Shown: in pieces, positions 1-5,162 of the stretch
Layout of the letters: the number at the start of each line of letters is the position of its first letter
Numbering within the stretch: the stretch's first letter is position 1
NCBI GenBank assembly: GCA_002385545.1
Contig: DGDR01000195.1
Location: 1 to 8,810, forward strand
Direction: 5' to 3'
From: Clostridium sp. UBA3947
GTDB lineage: Bacteria > Bacillota > Clostridia > Clostridiales > Clostridiaceae
Length of the DNA stretch: 8,810 nucleotides
Notes under the pieces: generated by a model
Told to the model about the DNA's origin: nothing
What the model saw: the letters and a program-made list of their open reading frames with translations, nothing else
The model's database searches: none
Made by a program: the position numbers and the translations under genes

Positions 1-488
1 GTTTAGTTTCAGAAGGTTTAGTTGTTTCTGTCTTAGTACCACTATTTGATGGAGTGGTAGAACCTGTCTTTCCAGAGCTTGTCCCAGATGTGCTTTTACT
101 ATTATCTGTCTTAGTCTGTGAGTTATTATTTGCAGATTTATTAGTGGAAGTCTGATTCTTAGAAGTAGAAGTATTACTATTAGATTGAGGTTTTTCAGCT
201 TCCTTTTTAGTCTCTTCCTTCTTAGGCTCTTCCTTTTTAACTTCTTCCTTCTTTTCTTCTACAACCTCTTGCTTAGGGGCTTCCTCTTTAACTTCCTCTT
301 GCTTAACTTCTTCTTTTTTTATCTTCTTCTTTTACCCCTACTTTTAACTCGTTATCATCTGCCTTTTCTTCTGTCACTACCTTATTAGATGTATCAGTGT
401 CTTTTGCATCGTTATTCTTTTTGGAACAACCAACTAGGCCTCCTAATATTAAGGCACAGATAAATAAAGATAATACTTTCTTTCTCAT
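1..488 (-). pseudogene. Putative lipoprotein with Lys/Glu-rich tail, frame broken at an A7 tract, 3' end outside window
   Basis: The gene starts with ATG at 488-486 after a Shine-Dalgarno-like GAAAGGAAAG. The first residues are a lipoprotein signal peptide: a basic MRKK, a hydrophobic stretch, then the lipobox LVGC (Cys21), so the product should be anchored to the outer face of the membrane. The mature part begins charged and polar. After 61 residues the frame ends at a stop (303-305). If one base is removed from the seven-T run at 314-320 (A7 on the coding strand), the frame stays open to position 1. It then reads an EEVK/KKEEP/KKEET-rich stretch followed by a Ser/Thr/Asn/Gly-rich linker, typical of cell-wall-spanning tails in Gram-positive surface proteins. 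Any functional domain lies beyond the window. The break may be true decay, a switchable tract or a sequencing error. The lipoprotein call is firm; the function is unknown. Confidence 0.7.
314..320 (-). other. A7 homopolymer at the frame break of the minus-strand lipoprotein gene
   Basis: The coding strand reads GAT followed by seven A and then GAAGAAGTTAAG. With seven A the frame reaches TAA within six codons. With six A it reads D-K-K-E-E-V-K and stays open for about 100 further codons. The low-complexity continuation has the same charged composition on both sides, which supports one ancestral frame. Confidence 0.75.
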
Positions 489-590
489 TCCTTATTCACT
501 TTCCTTTCTTTAAATATTTACTTTTTTACGAATATACATAATTTGATAAGAAAATCATTATATCGACTATTTATTTAACATATTTTTACT

Positions 591-610
591 AATTATAACT
601 TTTTATAATT
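591..610. repeat. AT-rich inverted repeat in the divergent intergenic spacer
   Basis: AATTATAA (591-598) and TTATAATT (603-610) form a perfect 8-base inverted repeat around CTTT. It lies between the two divergent lipoprotein genes, so it could be an operator or part of a promoter. In DNA this AT-rich it could also be chance. There is no poly-T run that would make it a convincing terminator. Confidence 0.35.
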
Positions 611-629
611 AATGTTACAAGACGTCTGA

Positions 630-642
630 CAGATTTAATCTG
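630..642. promoter_or_regulatory. Possible operator dyad CAGATT-T-AATCTG
   Basis: This is a perfect 6+6 dyad with a single central base, sitting in the spacer between the two divergent lipoprotein genes. GACGTC, itself a palindrome, lies just to the left at 621-626. The size and symmetry suit a dimeric repressor site, but no regulator gene is seen nearby and no second copy was noticed. This is inference only. Confidence 0.3.
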
Positions 643-678
643 AAAGTATGAAATAGCGATAGATATAGGAAAGGCTTC

Positions 679-771
679 ATGAATATCTTAAAAGATAAAA
701 GTTTTAATAAATTTTTAAAGTATGCAGAAATGTGTAGACTTCAGATATGGTTAAACGTATACAGTTATTAA
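679..771 (+). CDS. Possible 30-residue small protein
   Basis: An ATG at 679 follows a good ribosome site, AGGAAAGG (667-674), and opens a 30-codon frame ending in TAA at 769-771. The product is basic with several aromatic residues and a stretch that could form an amphipathic helix (KFLKYAEMCRLQIWLNVY). I recognise no family. It sits 80 bases upstream of the tandem-domain lipoprotein gene, in the same direction, so it could be a leader or small peptide co-transcribed with it. Chance is a real alternative at this length. The main support is the ribosome site. Confidence 0.3.
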   Translation: MNILKDKSFNKFLKYAEMCRLQIWLNVYSY

Positions 772-850
772 TTAATTTAGATTATTATGGTAACATTTAT
801 GAGTATATTATTTACATATTTACCTGAAATAATTAAAGGGGGATTTACTT

Positions 851-1531
851 ATGAAGCTATTAAAAAGCTTAGCGTTAATACTATCGCTAATTATGGTTTC
901 TTCAGTCCTTGCTGCATGCTCAAAGGCTCCTACTAAAACTACAGCTTCTAGTAAAAATAATAGAGCTAGCAAGGAAGGTTTGGCACATGACTTGTATGAA
1001 TATACCATTTCCCTAGAGGATCAAGTATATACCTTACCAGTTCCATTTTCGGAGTTTGCCAAAAACGGTTGGGAAGGCACAAACCTAGATAGCAAGAAAT
1101 TAAATCCAAATTATCTTATTGATGAGACTTTATCTAAAGGGGACATTACCATAACAGTTATATTTGCCAATTTTAGCACAGATATTTTGCCTTATTCAGA
1201 ATGCCATGTGGCAGGAGTAACAATAGATTCTAACCAACAGAATAACAAGGCAAAATTACTATTATCAAATAGAATAACCTTCGGTTCTAGCTATAGTGAT
1301 GTAAAAAAAGCCTATGGTGAAGCGGTAGAGGAAAATAAAAATGAAGATTATATAAGTATGTATTATGGCACAGGCAAATATTCTTACTATAAACTTAGTT
1401 TTAATAAGAAAAAGCTAAGCGGTATTGAAGTAAGAAACGCTGTGGCACCTAAGAATTTCTCCAAGGGTAAAAATGATGCTAATACAGAAATGCCAGACTT
1501 AGTTAAAAAAATGAGGCTCCTACTAGTCTAG
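851..1531 (+). CDS. Lipoprotein, first of two tandem homologous domains (frame ends early)
   Basis: The ATG at 851 follows AAAGGGGG at 836-843 with good spacing. Residues 1-23 form a lipoprotein signal peptide ending in the lipobox VLAAC, so the mature protein should be lipidated at Cys23 and face outward. A short Ser/Thr/Lys linker is followed by a domain of about 150 residues (roughly 49-200). It contains YTLPVPFSEFAKNGW near its start and a late SYSDVKKAYGEAVEE segment. That second motif resembles the TxxEVxxxYGxP helix-turn found in small secreted BLIP/SmpA-like folds; this is my inference, not an assigned family. The frame stops at 1529-1531 just after an A7 run (1505-1511). A homologous second domain continues in the next frame, so this is probably the N-terminal half of a longer protein. 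On its own it would still give a complete one-domain lipoprotein. Confidence 0.75.
   Translation: MKLLKSLALILSLIMVSSVLAACSKAPTKTTASSKNNRASKEGLAHDLYEYTISLEDQVYTLPVPFSEFAKNGWEGTNLDSKKLNPNYLIDETLSKGDITITVIFANFSTDILPYSECHVAGVTIDSNQQNNKAKLLLSNRITFGSSYSDVKKAYGEAVEENKNEDYISMYYGTGKYSYYKLSFNKKKLSGIEVRNAVAPKNFSKGKNDANTEMPDLVKKMRLLLV
924..1525 (+). repeat. 12-base direct repeat marking the domain duplication
   Basis: AGGCTCCTACTA occurs at 924-935, just after the lipobox Cys codon, and again at 1514-1525, just after the A7 run. Both copies encode A-P-T in matching frames of the two homologous units. They mark the left ends of the duplicated units (about 590 and 490 bases). Confidence 0.6.
1505..1511 (+). 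other. A7 homopolymer at the frame break between the two lipoprotein domains
   Basis: The sequence reads GTT, seven A, TGAGGCTCC. With seven A the frame stops at 1529-1531. With eight A (or five) it reads V-K-K-N-E-A-P-T and joins directly to the second domain. The A-P-T of this joint matches the A-P-T just after the lipobox, which supports an original in-frame fusion. Confidence 0.75.
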
Positions 1532-2007
1532 GTAAGGATTTGTCCTCTTATGAATTTAAATTAGATGGTGATTTGTATAAGCTGCCAGTGCCTTTAGTAG
1601 AACTAGAAAAGAACGGATGGAAGCTTGATATAGACACAAATGAAATCTTATCAGCAACCCATATTGTCTCCGGTGTTACCTTAAAAAAAGGTAGCAATGC
1701 TATAACGGTTGATATTAGGAACTATGGCACAACAGGAGCTCCTTTAAAGTACTGTTTTATTACTTCTGTAGAATATTCAAAAGACAGCTGCCAATTACCA
1801 ATAGAGTTACCAGGTGGGATAAGTGAAAAATCCACTGCTGAAGAGGTTATTGCAGCCTATGGAGAGCCAGAGGGCAATAATAACATATCAGGCAAAACTA
1901 ATATACTGTATGGAAGCTATACTAGCAATGCTCTGTTTGTATTTGAAGAAAATAAGCTATTAGAGCTTACATTAAACCATAAGCTAGCGACCATAGATAA
2001 GAATTAA
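1514..2007 (+). pseudogene. Second tandem domain of the lipoprotein, displaced by one frame
   Basis: From 1514 the frame reads E-A-P-T and then a domain homologous to the one encoded upstream. YEFKLDGDLYKLPVPLVELE matches the earlier YTISLEDQVYTLPVPFSEFA, both are followed by KNGW, and STAEEVIAAYGEPEG matches SYSDVKKAYGEAVEE. It ends with TAA at 2005-2007. The only possible local start is TTG at 1540, with no ribosome site at a usable distance and no signal peptide. A free product would therefore stay in the cytoplasm, unlike its twin. This is best read as the C-terminal half of the lipoprotein starting at 851, restored by adding one A to the run at 1505-1511. A hairpin at 2091-2140 would end the transcript. 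Confidence 0.7.
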
Positions 2008-2128
2008 GATTACTTCTAAGCCCAGCAGTATTCAAAAAGCTTATTTATTACATACATTTGATAATGGTCAAGTAACACTTTGTGGCGTTGAAATTAACAA
2101 AACTACTGCATTTCTAATTTTGCAGTAG
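1997..2128 (+). pseudogene. Headless fragment of the small protein family encoded intact at 3500-3691
   Basis: In the frame ending at TAG 2126-2128 the translation contains KAYLLHTFDNGQVTLCGVE (codons from 2036). This matches GYLIHKFDNGQVALCRVL in the 63-residue protein at 3500-3691. Nucleotide identity is also high: ATTTGATAATGG, CAAGTA and CACT are shared in order. The fragment has no ATG, GTG or TTG start in frame after the preceding stop at 1994-1996. Its homology stops near 2090, where a hairpin terminator begins. It is therefore a remnant left directly behind the lipoprotein gene, probably from duplication or recombination. Function of the family is unknown. Confidence 0.6.
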
Positions 2129-2140
2129 TTTTGTTAATTT
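2091..2140 (+). terminator. Rho-independent terminator with a perfect 20-base stem
   Basis: Positions 2091-2110 and 2121-2140 are exact reverse complements around the 10-base loop TTTCTAATTT. The inner stem contains CTACTGCA/TGCAGTAG, and the right arm ends in a T-rich tract continuing as TATTTT. It should end transcription of the 851-2007 lipoprotein unit. The A-rich left end would also let it work on the other strand. Confidence 0.8.
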
Positions 2141-2141
2141 T

Positions 2142-2288
2142 ATTTTGCTTATTATATGGCAGATTAAGTATATAAGTCAACTTAAAAAGCTAGGTTTGCT
2201 GTCAAAGGTTAAAACTGGGTTATATAAGTTTAATATGATGTTGATAAATGAATTTGCTTGGAAGCTATTAATGAATTTTTACAAATAG
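2142..2288 (+). pseudogene. Possible remnant of a winged-helix DNA-binding protein
   Basis: The frame is open for 48 codons up to TAG at 2286-2288 and contains IKYISQLKKLGLLSKVKTGL followed by YKFN. A helix with LxxLGLL, then a basic turn and a short strand, is the usual pattern of a recognition helix plus wing in replication-initiator and MarR-like winged helices. There is no start codon with a ribosome site and no upstream half, so if real it is a C-terminal remnant. It lies in an eroded stretch containing two other gene fragments, which makes decay plausible. The call rests only on pattern and composition. Confidence 0.25.
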
Positions 2289-2313
2289 GGCTAAATAATG
2301 GTAAAATAATTTT

Positions 2314-2328
2314 AGGAGAAACATGTAA
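2314..2328 (+). other. Ribosome site followed by a start-stop (ATG-TAA)
   Basis: AGGAGA (2314-2319) is followed after three bases by ATG (2323-2325) and at once by TAA. It lies 27 bases upstream of the phosphoesterase start. It could be a minimal start-stop element affecting initiation downstream, or simply the leftover 5' end of a lost gene in this eroded stretch. Confidence 0.25.
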
Positions 2329-2354
2329 TTGCGTCAAAAAGGAGAGTTAGTAAA

Positions 2355-3050
2355 ATGGCTTTTTATGTAACAGGGGATACCCATGCTGATTTTAATCGAA
2401 TATTTGAGTTTTTCGATTTTTACGAAACTACAAAAGATGACATTCTTATAATTCTTGGAGATGCAGGAATTAATTATTTTTTGGATGATACAGACTATCA
2501 ATTAAAGAAGGAATTGAGTGAACTTCAGATAACACTTTTTTGTGTTCATGGAAATCATGAGCAGCGTCCATATATGATTAGCACATATGAGGAAAAAGAA
2601 TGGCATGGGGGAACGGTGTATGTGGAACCAGAGTTTCCTAATATAATATTTGCAAAGGATGGAGAAATATATGATTTTGATGGCAAGAAAGCAGTTGTAA
2701 TTGGTGGAGCTTACAATATTGATAAATATTCAAGGATTCGTAATAATGCTCCATGGTTTGAAACAGAGCAACCGGATGAAGAAACTATAAGATATGTAGA
2801 AGCTCAACTTGAGCGATGGCAGTGGAAGGTTGATTATGTATTTACTCATACTATTCCGCTAAAATATGAACCATCAGATTTATTCTTAGATAACATAGAT
2901 CAAAGCATAATAGATAAGAGTACGGAAAAATGGTTGGATTCTCTTGAAAGCCGACTTACATATTACAAATGGTATTGTGGCCATTTTCACACTGACAGAG
3001 ATATGGGGAATATAATGATCTTATATCAGGAAATTGTTGATTTAGATTAA
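2355..3050 (+). CDS. Calcineurin-like metallophosphoesterase
   Basis: This 231-residue protein carries the metal-binding set of the calcineurin-like phosphoesterase superfamily in order: GDTH (Asp8, His10), GDAG (Asp36), GNHE (Asn67, His68), a late THT (His165) and GHFH (His210, His212). Enzymes of this fold hydrolyse phosphomonoesters or phosphodiesters with a two-metal centre, usually Mn or Fe; the substrate cannot be read here. There is no signal peptide or membrane segment, so it should be cytoplasmic. The ATG at 2355 follows AGGAGAG (2340-2346) at a normal distance. Length suits a stand-alone phosphoesterase and all key residues are present, so it looks functional. A decayed phosphoesterase of another type lies immediately downstream, and several gene remnants surround the gene. 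It may be an accessory gene rather than part of the core chromosome. Confidence 0.88.
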   Translation: MAFYVTGDTHADFNRIFEFFDFYETTKDDILIILGDAGINYFLDDTDYQLKKELSELQITLFCVHGNHEQRPYMISTYEEKEWHGGTVYVEPEFPNIIFAKDGEIYDFDGKKAVVIGGAYNIDKYSRIRNNAPWFETEQPDEETIRYVEAQLERWQWKVDYVFTHTIPLKYEPSDLFLDNIDQSIIDKSTEKWLDSLESRLTYYKWYCGHFHTDRDMGNIMILYQEIVDLD

Positions 3051-3060
3051 TTGAGTGTTA

Positions 3061-3377
3061 ATGCTGAGTAATGGAAAGTAAGTTTTACAGGTAGGTGATT
3101 ATATTGACGGAGGACTTGATAGCTTTAAGACCATGGAACAGATTTTTATGTTACAAGAGTCCTGCCCAGAAAATATTAAGCTACCACAGGTAAGTTTTAT
3201 ATAGATATCATTGCTGGACATATTGATACAGCATCCATATCAGGCAATCCAGAATTTCATGATATCTATTTTGATGGTGAAAGTCATTATTACATAGATG
3301 GAGCAGTGGAGGTAAGCGGAAGGATTCCAGTGTTGGTCTACGATGAAAAAAATAAAAAGTATTATTCCTTAGAATAA
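3061..3377 (+). pseudogene. Decayed Ser/Thr-phosphatase-type metallophosphoesterase
   Basis: Two pieces of one phosphoesterase are visible in different frames. In 3082-3204 the translation contains VGDYIDGGLDSFKTMEQIF. This matches the GDYIDRG...S motif of PPP-type phosphatases, with the usual Arg replaced by Gly. In the frame ending at TAA 3375-3377 (readable from 3189) it contains IAGHIDT, NPEFHDIYFDGESHYYIDGA and IPVLVYDEKN. That is the C-terminal metal-binding His and beta-sandwich end of the same family. The GNHE motif and the middle of the protein are missing, the two pieces are out of frame, and an in-frame stop at 3079-3081 precedes the first piece. The gene has therefore lost an internal segment and cannot give an active enzyme. 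It differs from the intact phosphoesterase upstream, so it is not a simple copy of it. Confidence 0.75.
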
Positions 3378-3499
3378 ATTGAGGAAGGCTTAAGTAGCAG
3401 AGAAGATAGATTCAAGGTTGGCGGTAGATTGCGGGCAATTTAATGTTTACTGTGTAGCAAGGCAATTACTTTGATTTCAAGTTTTTAAGAGGTGAGAGA
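3378..3499. other. Short spacer with no recognised gene
   Basis: Between the decayed phosphatase and the 63-residue gene I see no open frame of note, no hairpin and no clear promoter. The end of the stretch holds the ribosome site AGAGGTGAGAG for the gene starting at 3500. Confidence 0.4.
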
Positions 3500-3691
3500 A
3501 TGGAAGTAAATAATAAATCAAAAAGGGGTTACCTAATACATAAATTTGATAATGGCCAAGTAGCACTGTGTAGAGTTTTAAATGAGTATTCCAGCGAGAA
3601 AGAAGCAAAGAAGGACTTGTTTAAGCTTCTGGCAGATGAGCTTGAGGATAAGGATATTTTGAACAAGTATGCTGAAAAAGGTATATTTTAA
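3500..3691 (+). CDS. 63-residue conserved-looking small protein of unknown function
   Basis: The ATG at 3500 follows AGAGGTG (3488-3494). The product is a soluble, charged protein of 63 residues. The N-terminal half (about residues 10-28) reads as beta-strands, GYLIHKF-DNGQVALCRV. The C-terminal half (about 30-60) is a charged helix, SEKEAKKDLFKLLADELEDK. There is no signal peptide or membrane segment. A fragment with the same N-terminal motif lies about 1.5 kb upstream (1997-2090), so the gene belongs to a family that has duplicated locally. A strong terminator follows 11 bases after the stop. No known family is recognised; a small regulatory, antitoxin-like or host-adaptation role is possible but unsupported. 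Confidence 0.6.
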   Translation: MEVNNKSKRGYLIHKFDNGQVALCRVLNEYSSEKEAKKDLFKLLADELEDKDILNKYAEKGIF

Positions 3692-3702
3692 GTAACATTG
3701 TT

Positions 3703-3735
3703 AAAACCCAGCAACCTTCACTGTTGCTGGGTTTT
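3703..3735 (+). terminator. Rho-independent terminator after the 63-residue gene
   Basis: AAAACCCAGCAAC (3703-3715) pairs perfectly with GTTGCTGGGTTTT (3723-3735) around a seven-base loop. The 13-base stem has a GC-rich core and T-rich end. It ends the 3500-3691 transcript. Its A-run on the left lets it also serve the convergent oxidoreductase gene, which ends at 3807 and shows no better hairpin of its own. Confidence 0.85.
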
Positions 3736-3806
3736 GTATAATGAATATCTTTACTCCGTGTTATTGCAATTGAATTGTAAAAATCCTTCAGCACTTGGAC
3801 AAGCGC

Positions 3807-4865
3807 CTAAAAGAAATCCACCCAACGTCTTTCTGTATGGCTTCTAATAGCCATTTCTATAATCTTTATTGTACTTAGAACCTGCATAGGCTTTACTATT
3901 AGGTCCTCCTTGCCAAGGATAGCCTTATATACATTTTCGTAGAAGCATCTATAGTCTCCTGGTTCGCTTTCTACTTTGCCTATGATGTGGGTGCCATTAA
4001 TGTCAGAATTAATAAAGCCCCATAGGTCCTCAGGTTCTTTGCCCCAATTTGGAGAATTGGCTGGAGTATTGCCATTCTTTAGGTTTTCCTCTTGTACGTC
4101 CAAGCCATACTTGGTAAAGGAGCCTTTAGAGCCAAGAACTATAAAGTGAGGAAGAGGTTGTCTTACAAGCATACCGGATTTTAAGGTGACCTTTTTATCC
4201 TGATATCTTAGGATAACTTCAAAGTTGTCTACGGCCTCGCCTCCCCTTCTTTGAATAAGCAGGTTACCAAAAACCTCTATAGGATTTCCAAACAGGCTTA
4301 CTGCCTGGTCAATTAAATGGGAACCAAGGTCGTAAAGGATACCTGAGCCTGGTATATTCTTTTCTCTCCAGTTGTTTTTAAAGTAATTTCTAAATCTATC
4401 AAAGTGAGCCTCATATTCCACTATGTCGCCTAAAAGTCCACCATCTATTATCTTTTTAACGGTTCTAAAATCACTATCCCATCTGCGGTTTTGGAAGGCG
4501 GTTATAAGCTTTCCATTTCTCATAGCAAGGGATATTAGCTCCTCTGCCTCATAGGAGGTAACAGTAAAGGGCTTTTCTACTACTACATTTTTCCCACATT
4601 CTAAAGCTCTCTTAGCTAATTGGTAATGAAGGTGGTTAGGGGAAGCTATTACTACTAAATCAATATTTTCATCAGTAAACACGCTCTCTACGTTGTCTAC
4701 TATTATAGTTTGAGGGTATTTTTCCTTTATAATTGCAACGTTTTCATCCTTGCGCTCAAATATCTTTCTAAGCTTTAAACCAGGAACGGAAGAAATAATT
4801 GGAGCATGAAAAACTCGTCCAGCTAATCCAAAGCCTATAAGGCCTACATGAACTATTCTATCCAT
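3807..4865 (-). CDS. Gfo/Idh/MocA family NAD(P)-dependent oxidoreductase, YvaA/IolW-like
   Basis: This 352-residue protein has the two-domain layout of the Gfo/Idh/MocA family. A Rossmann domain has the dinucleotide motif GFGLAG (11-16). The EKP motif (Glu97-Lys98-Pro99) carries the catalytic lysine. A substrate domain contains LYDLGSHLIDQ (178-187), including the conserved Asp and His. The FxKYGLDVQEENLKNG segment and the overall pattern resemble Bacillus YvaA (IolW, scyllo-inositol dehydrogenase) and E. coli YdgJ. A sugar or inositol dehydrogenase, probably cytoplasmic and NADP-linked, is likely, but the substrate is not proven. The ATG at 4865 follows GCGGTGAT at a normal distance and gives a full-length N-terminus. 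The gene stands alone, convergent with the 63-residue gene and divergent from the glycosidase operon. Confidence 0.9.
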   Translation of the reverse strand: MDRIVHVGLIGFGLAGRVFHAPIISSVPGLKLRKIFERKDENVAIIKEKYPQTIIVDNVESVFTDENIDLVVIASPNHLHYQLAKRALECGKNVVVEKPFTVTSYEAEELISLAMRNGKLITAFQNRRWDSDFRTVKKIIDGGLLGDIVEYEAHFDRFRNYFKNNWREKNIPGSGILYDLGSHLIDQAVSLFGNPIEVFGNLLIQRRGGEAVDNFEVILRYQDKKVTLKSGMLVRQPLPHFIVLGSKGSFTKYGLDVQEENLKNGNTPANSPNWGKEPEDLWGFINSDINGTHIIGKVESEPGDYRCFYENVYKAILGKEDLIVKPMQVLSTIKIIEMAIRSHTERRWVDFF

Positions 4866-4906
4866 TAAGTATCACCGCTTTCTTTCAAGTATAAATTTAT
4901 GACAAT

Positions 4907-4915
4907 ATTATACCA
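4907..4915 (-). promoter_or_regulatory. Extended -10 promoter for the oxidoreductase gene
   Basis: On the minus strand the sequence reads TGGTATAAT, a perfect -10 with the TG extension, about 40 bases before the start codon at 4865. No good -35 hexamer is present at the usual distance, which fits an extended -10 promoter. Confidence 0.55.
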
Positions 4916-5106
4916 TATTCGAGAAGGTCAGAAATGAAAATAATCAAAATTCAGGACTTCCTTCTAGTGGTTATTTTATGGTTAACAATTGGGCAGCTTG
5001 TCTAAAATAAGGCTAGTACCTGCCCTAGTAGTATGGTAAAATGGATTTGAAATTAAAATCTATAAAGGTATTCAAAAAATTTCAAGGGTTTAACTTAAAA
5101 TTAGGC

Positions 5107-5135
5107 TTGGAATTTCTATAATAAACTTGTATAAT
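5107..5135 (+). promoter_or_regulatory. SigA-type promoter of the glycosidase-tadA-glgB operon
   Basis: TTGGAA (5107-5112) and TATAAT (5130-5135) are separated by 17 bases, near consensus for the main vegetative sigma factor. Another TATAAT lies at 5117-5122. Transcription would start near 5142, giving a short leader before the GTG at 5163. Confidence 0.7.
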
Positions 5136-5162
5136 TAGCATAATAAGGATAGGGGGATATCA

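Noticed and set aside
314..323. Programmed -1 frameshift in the minus-strand lipoprotein
   Set aside because: The open tail requires a +1 shift; the -1 frame soon reaches a stop. A standard slippery site would not restore the tail.
185..388. Plus-strand open frame rich in Phe and Leu
   Set aside because: It is the antisense shadow of the Lys/Glu-rich tail of the minus-strand lipoprotein. It has no ribosome site, and its composition is explained by GAA/AAG codons read backwards.
820..1008. Minus-strand open frame over the lipoprotein signal peptide
   Set aside because: It overlaps a well-supported plus-strand gene with lipobox and ribosome site, and has no support of its own.
1502..1513. Programmed -1 ribosomal frameshift site
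   Set aside because: The run is preceded by GTT in frame, so the canonical X-XXY-YYZ heptamer is not formed, and no strong hairpin follows at the right distance. Tract-length change is a simpler explanation.
1540..2007. Independent gene starting at TTG 1540
   Set aside because: There is no ribosome site at proper distance and no signal peptide. Homology to the upstream domain extends before the TTG, so it is the displaced second half of the lipoprotein.
4866..5106. Riboswitch or T-box in the spacer before the glycosidase operon
   Set aside because: I looked for stem-loops, a T-box bulge and a terminator and found none. The operon promoter lies at the end of the spacer and leaves only a leader of about 20 bases.
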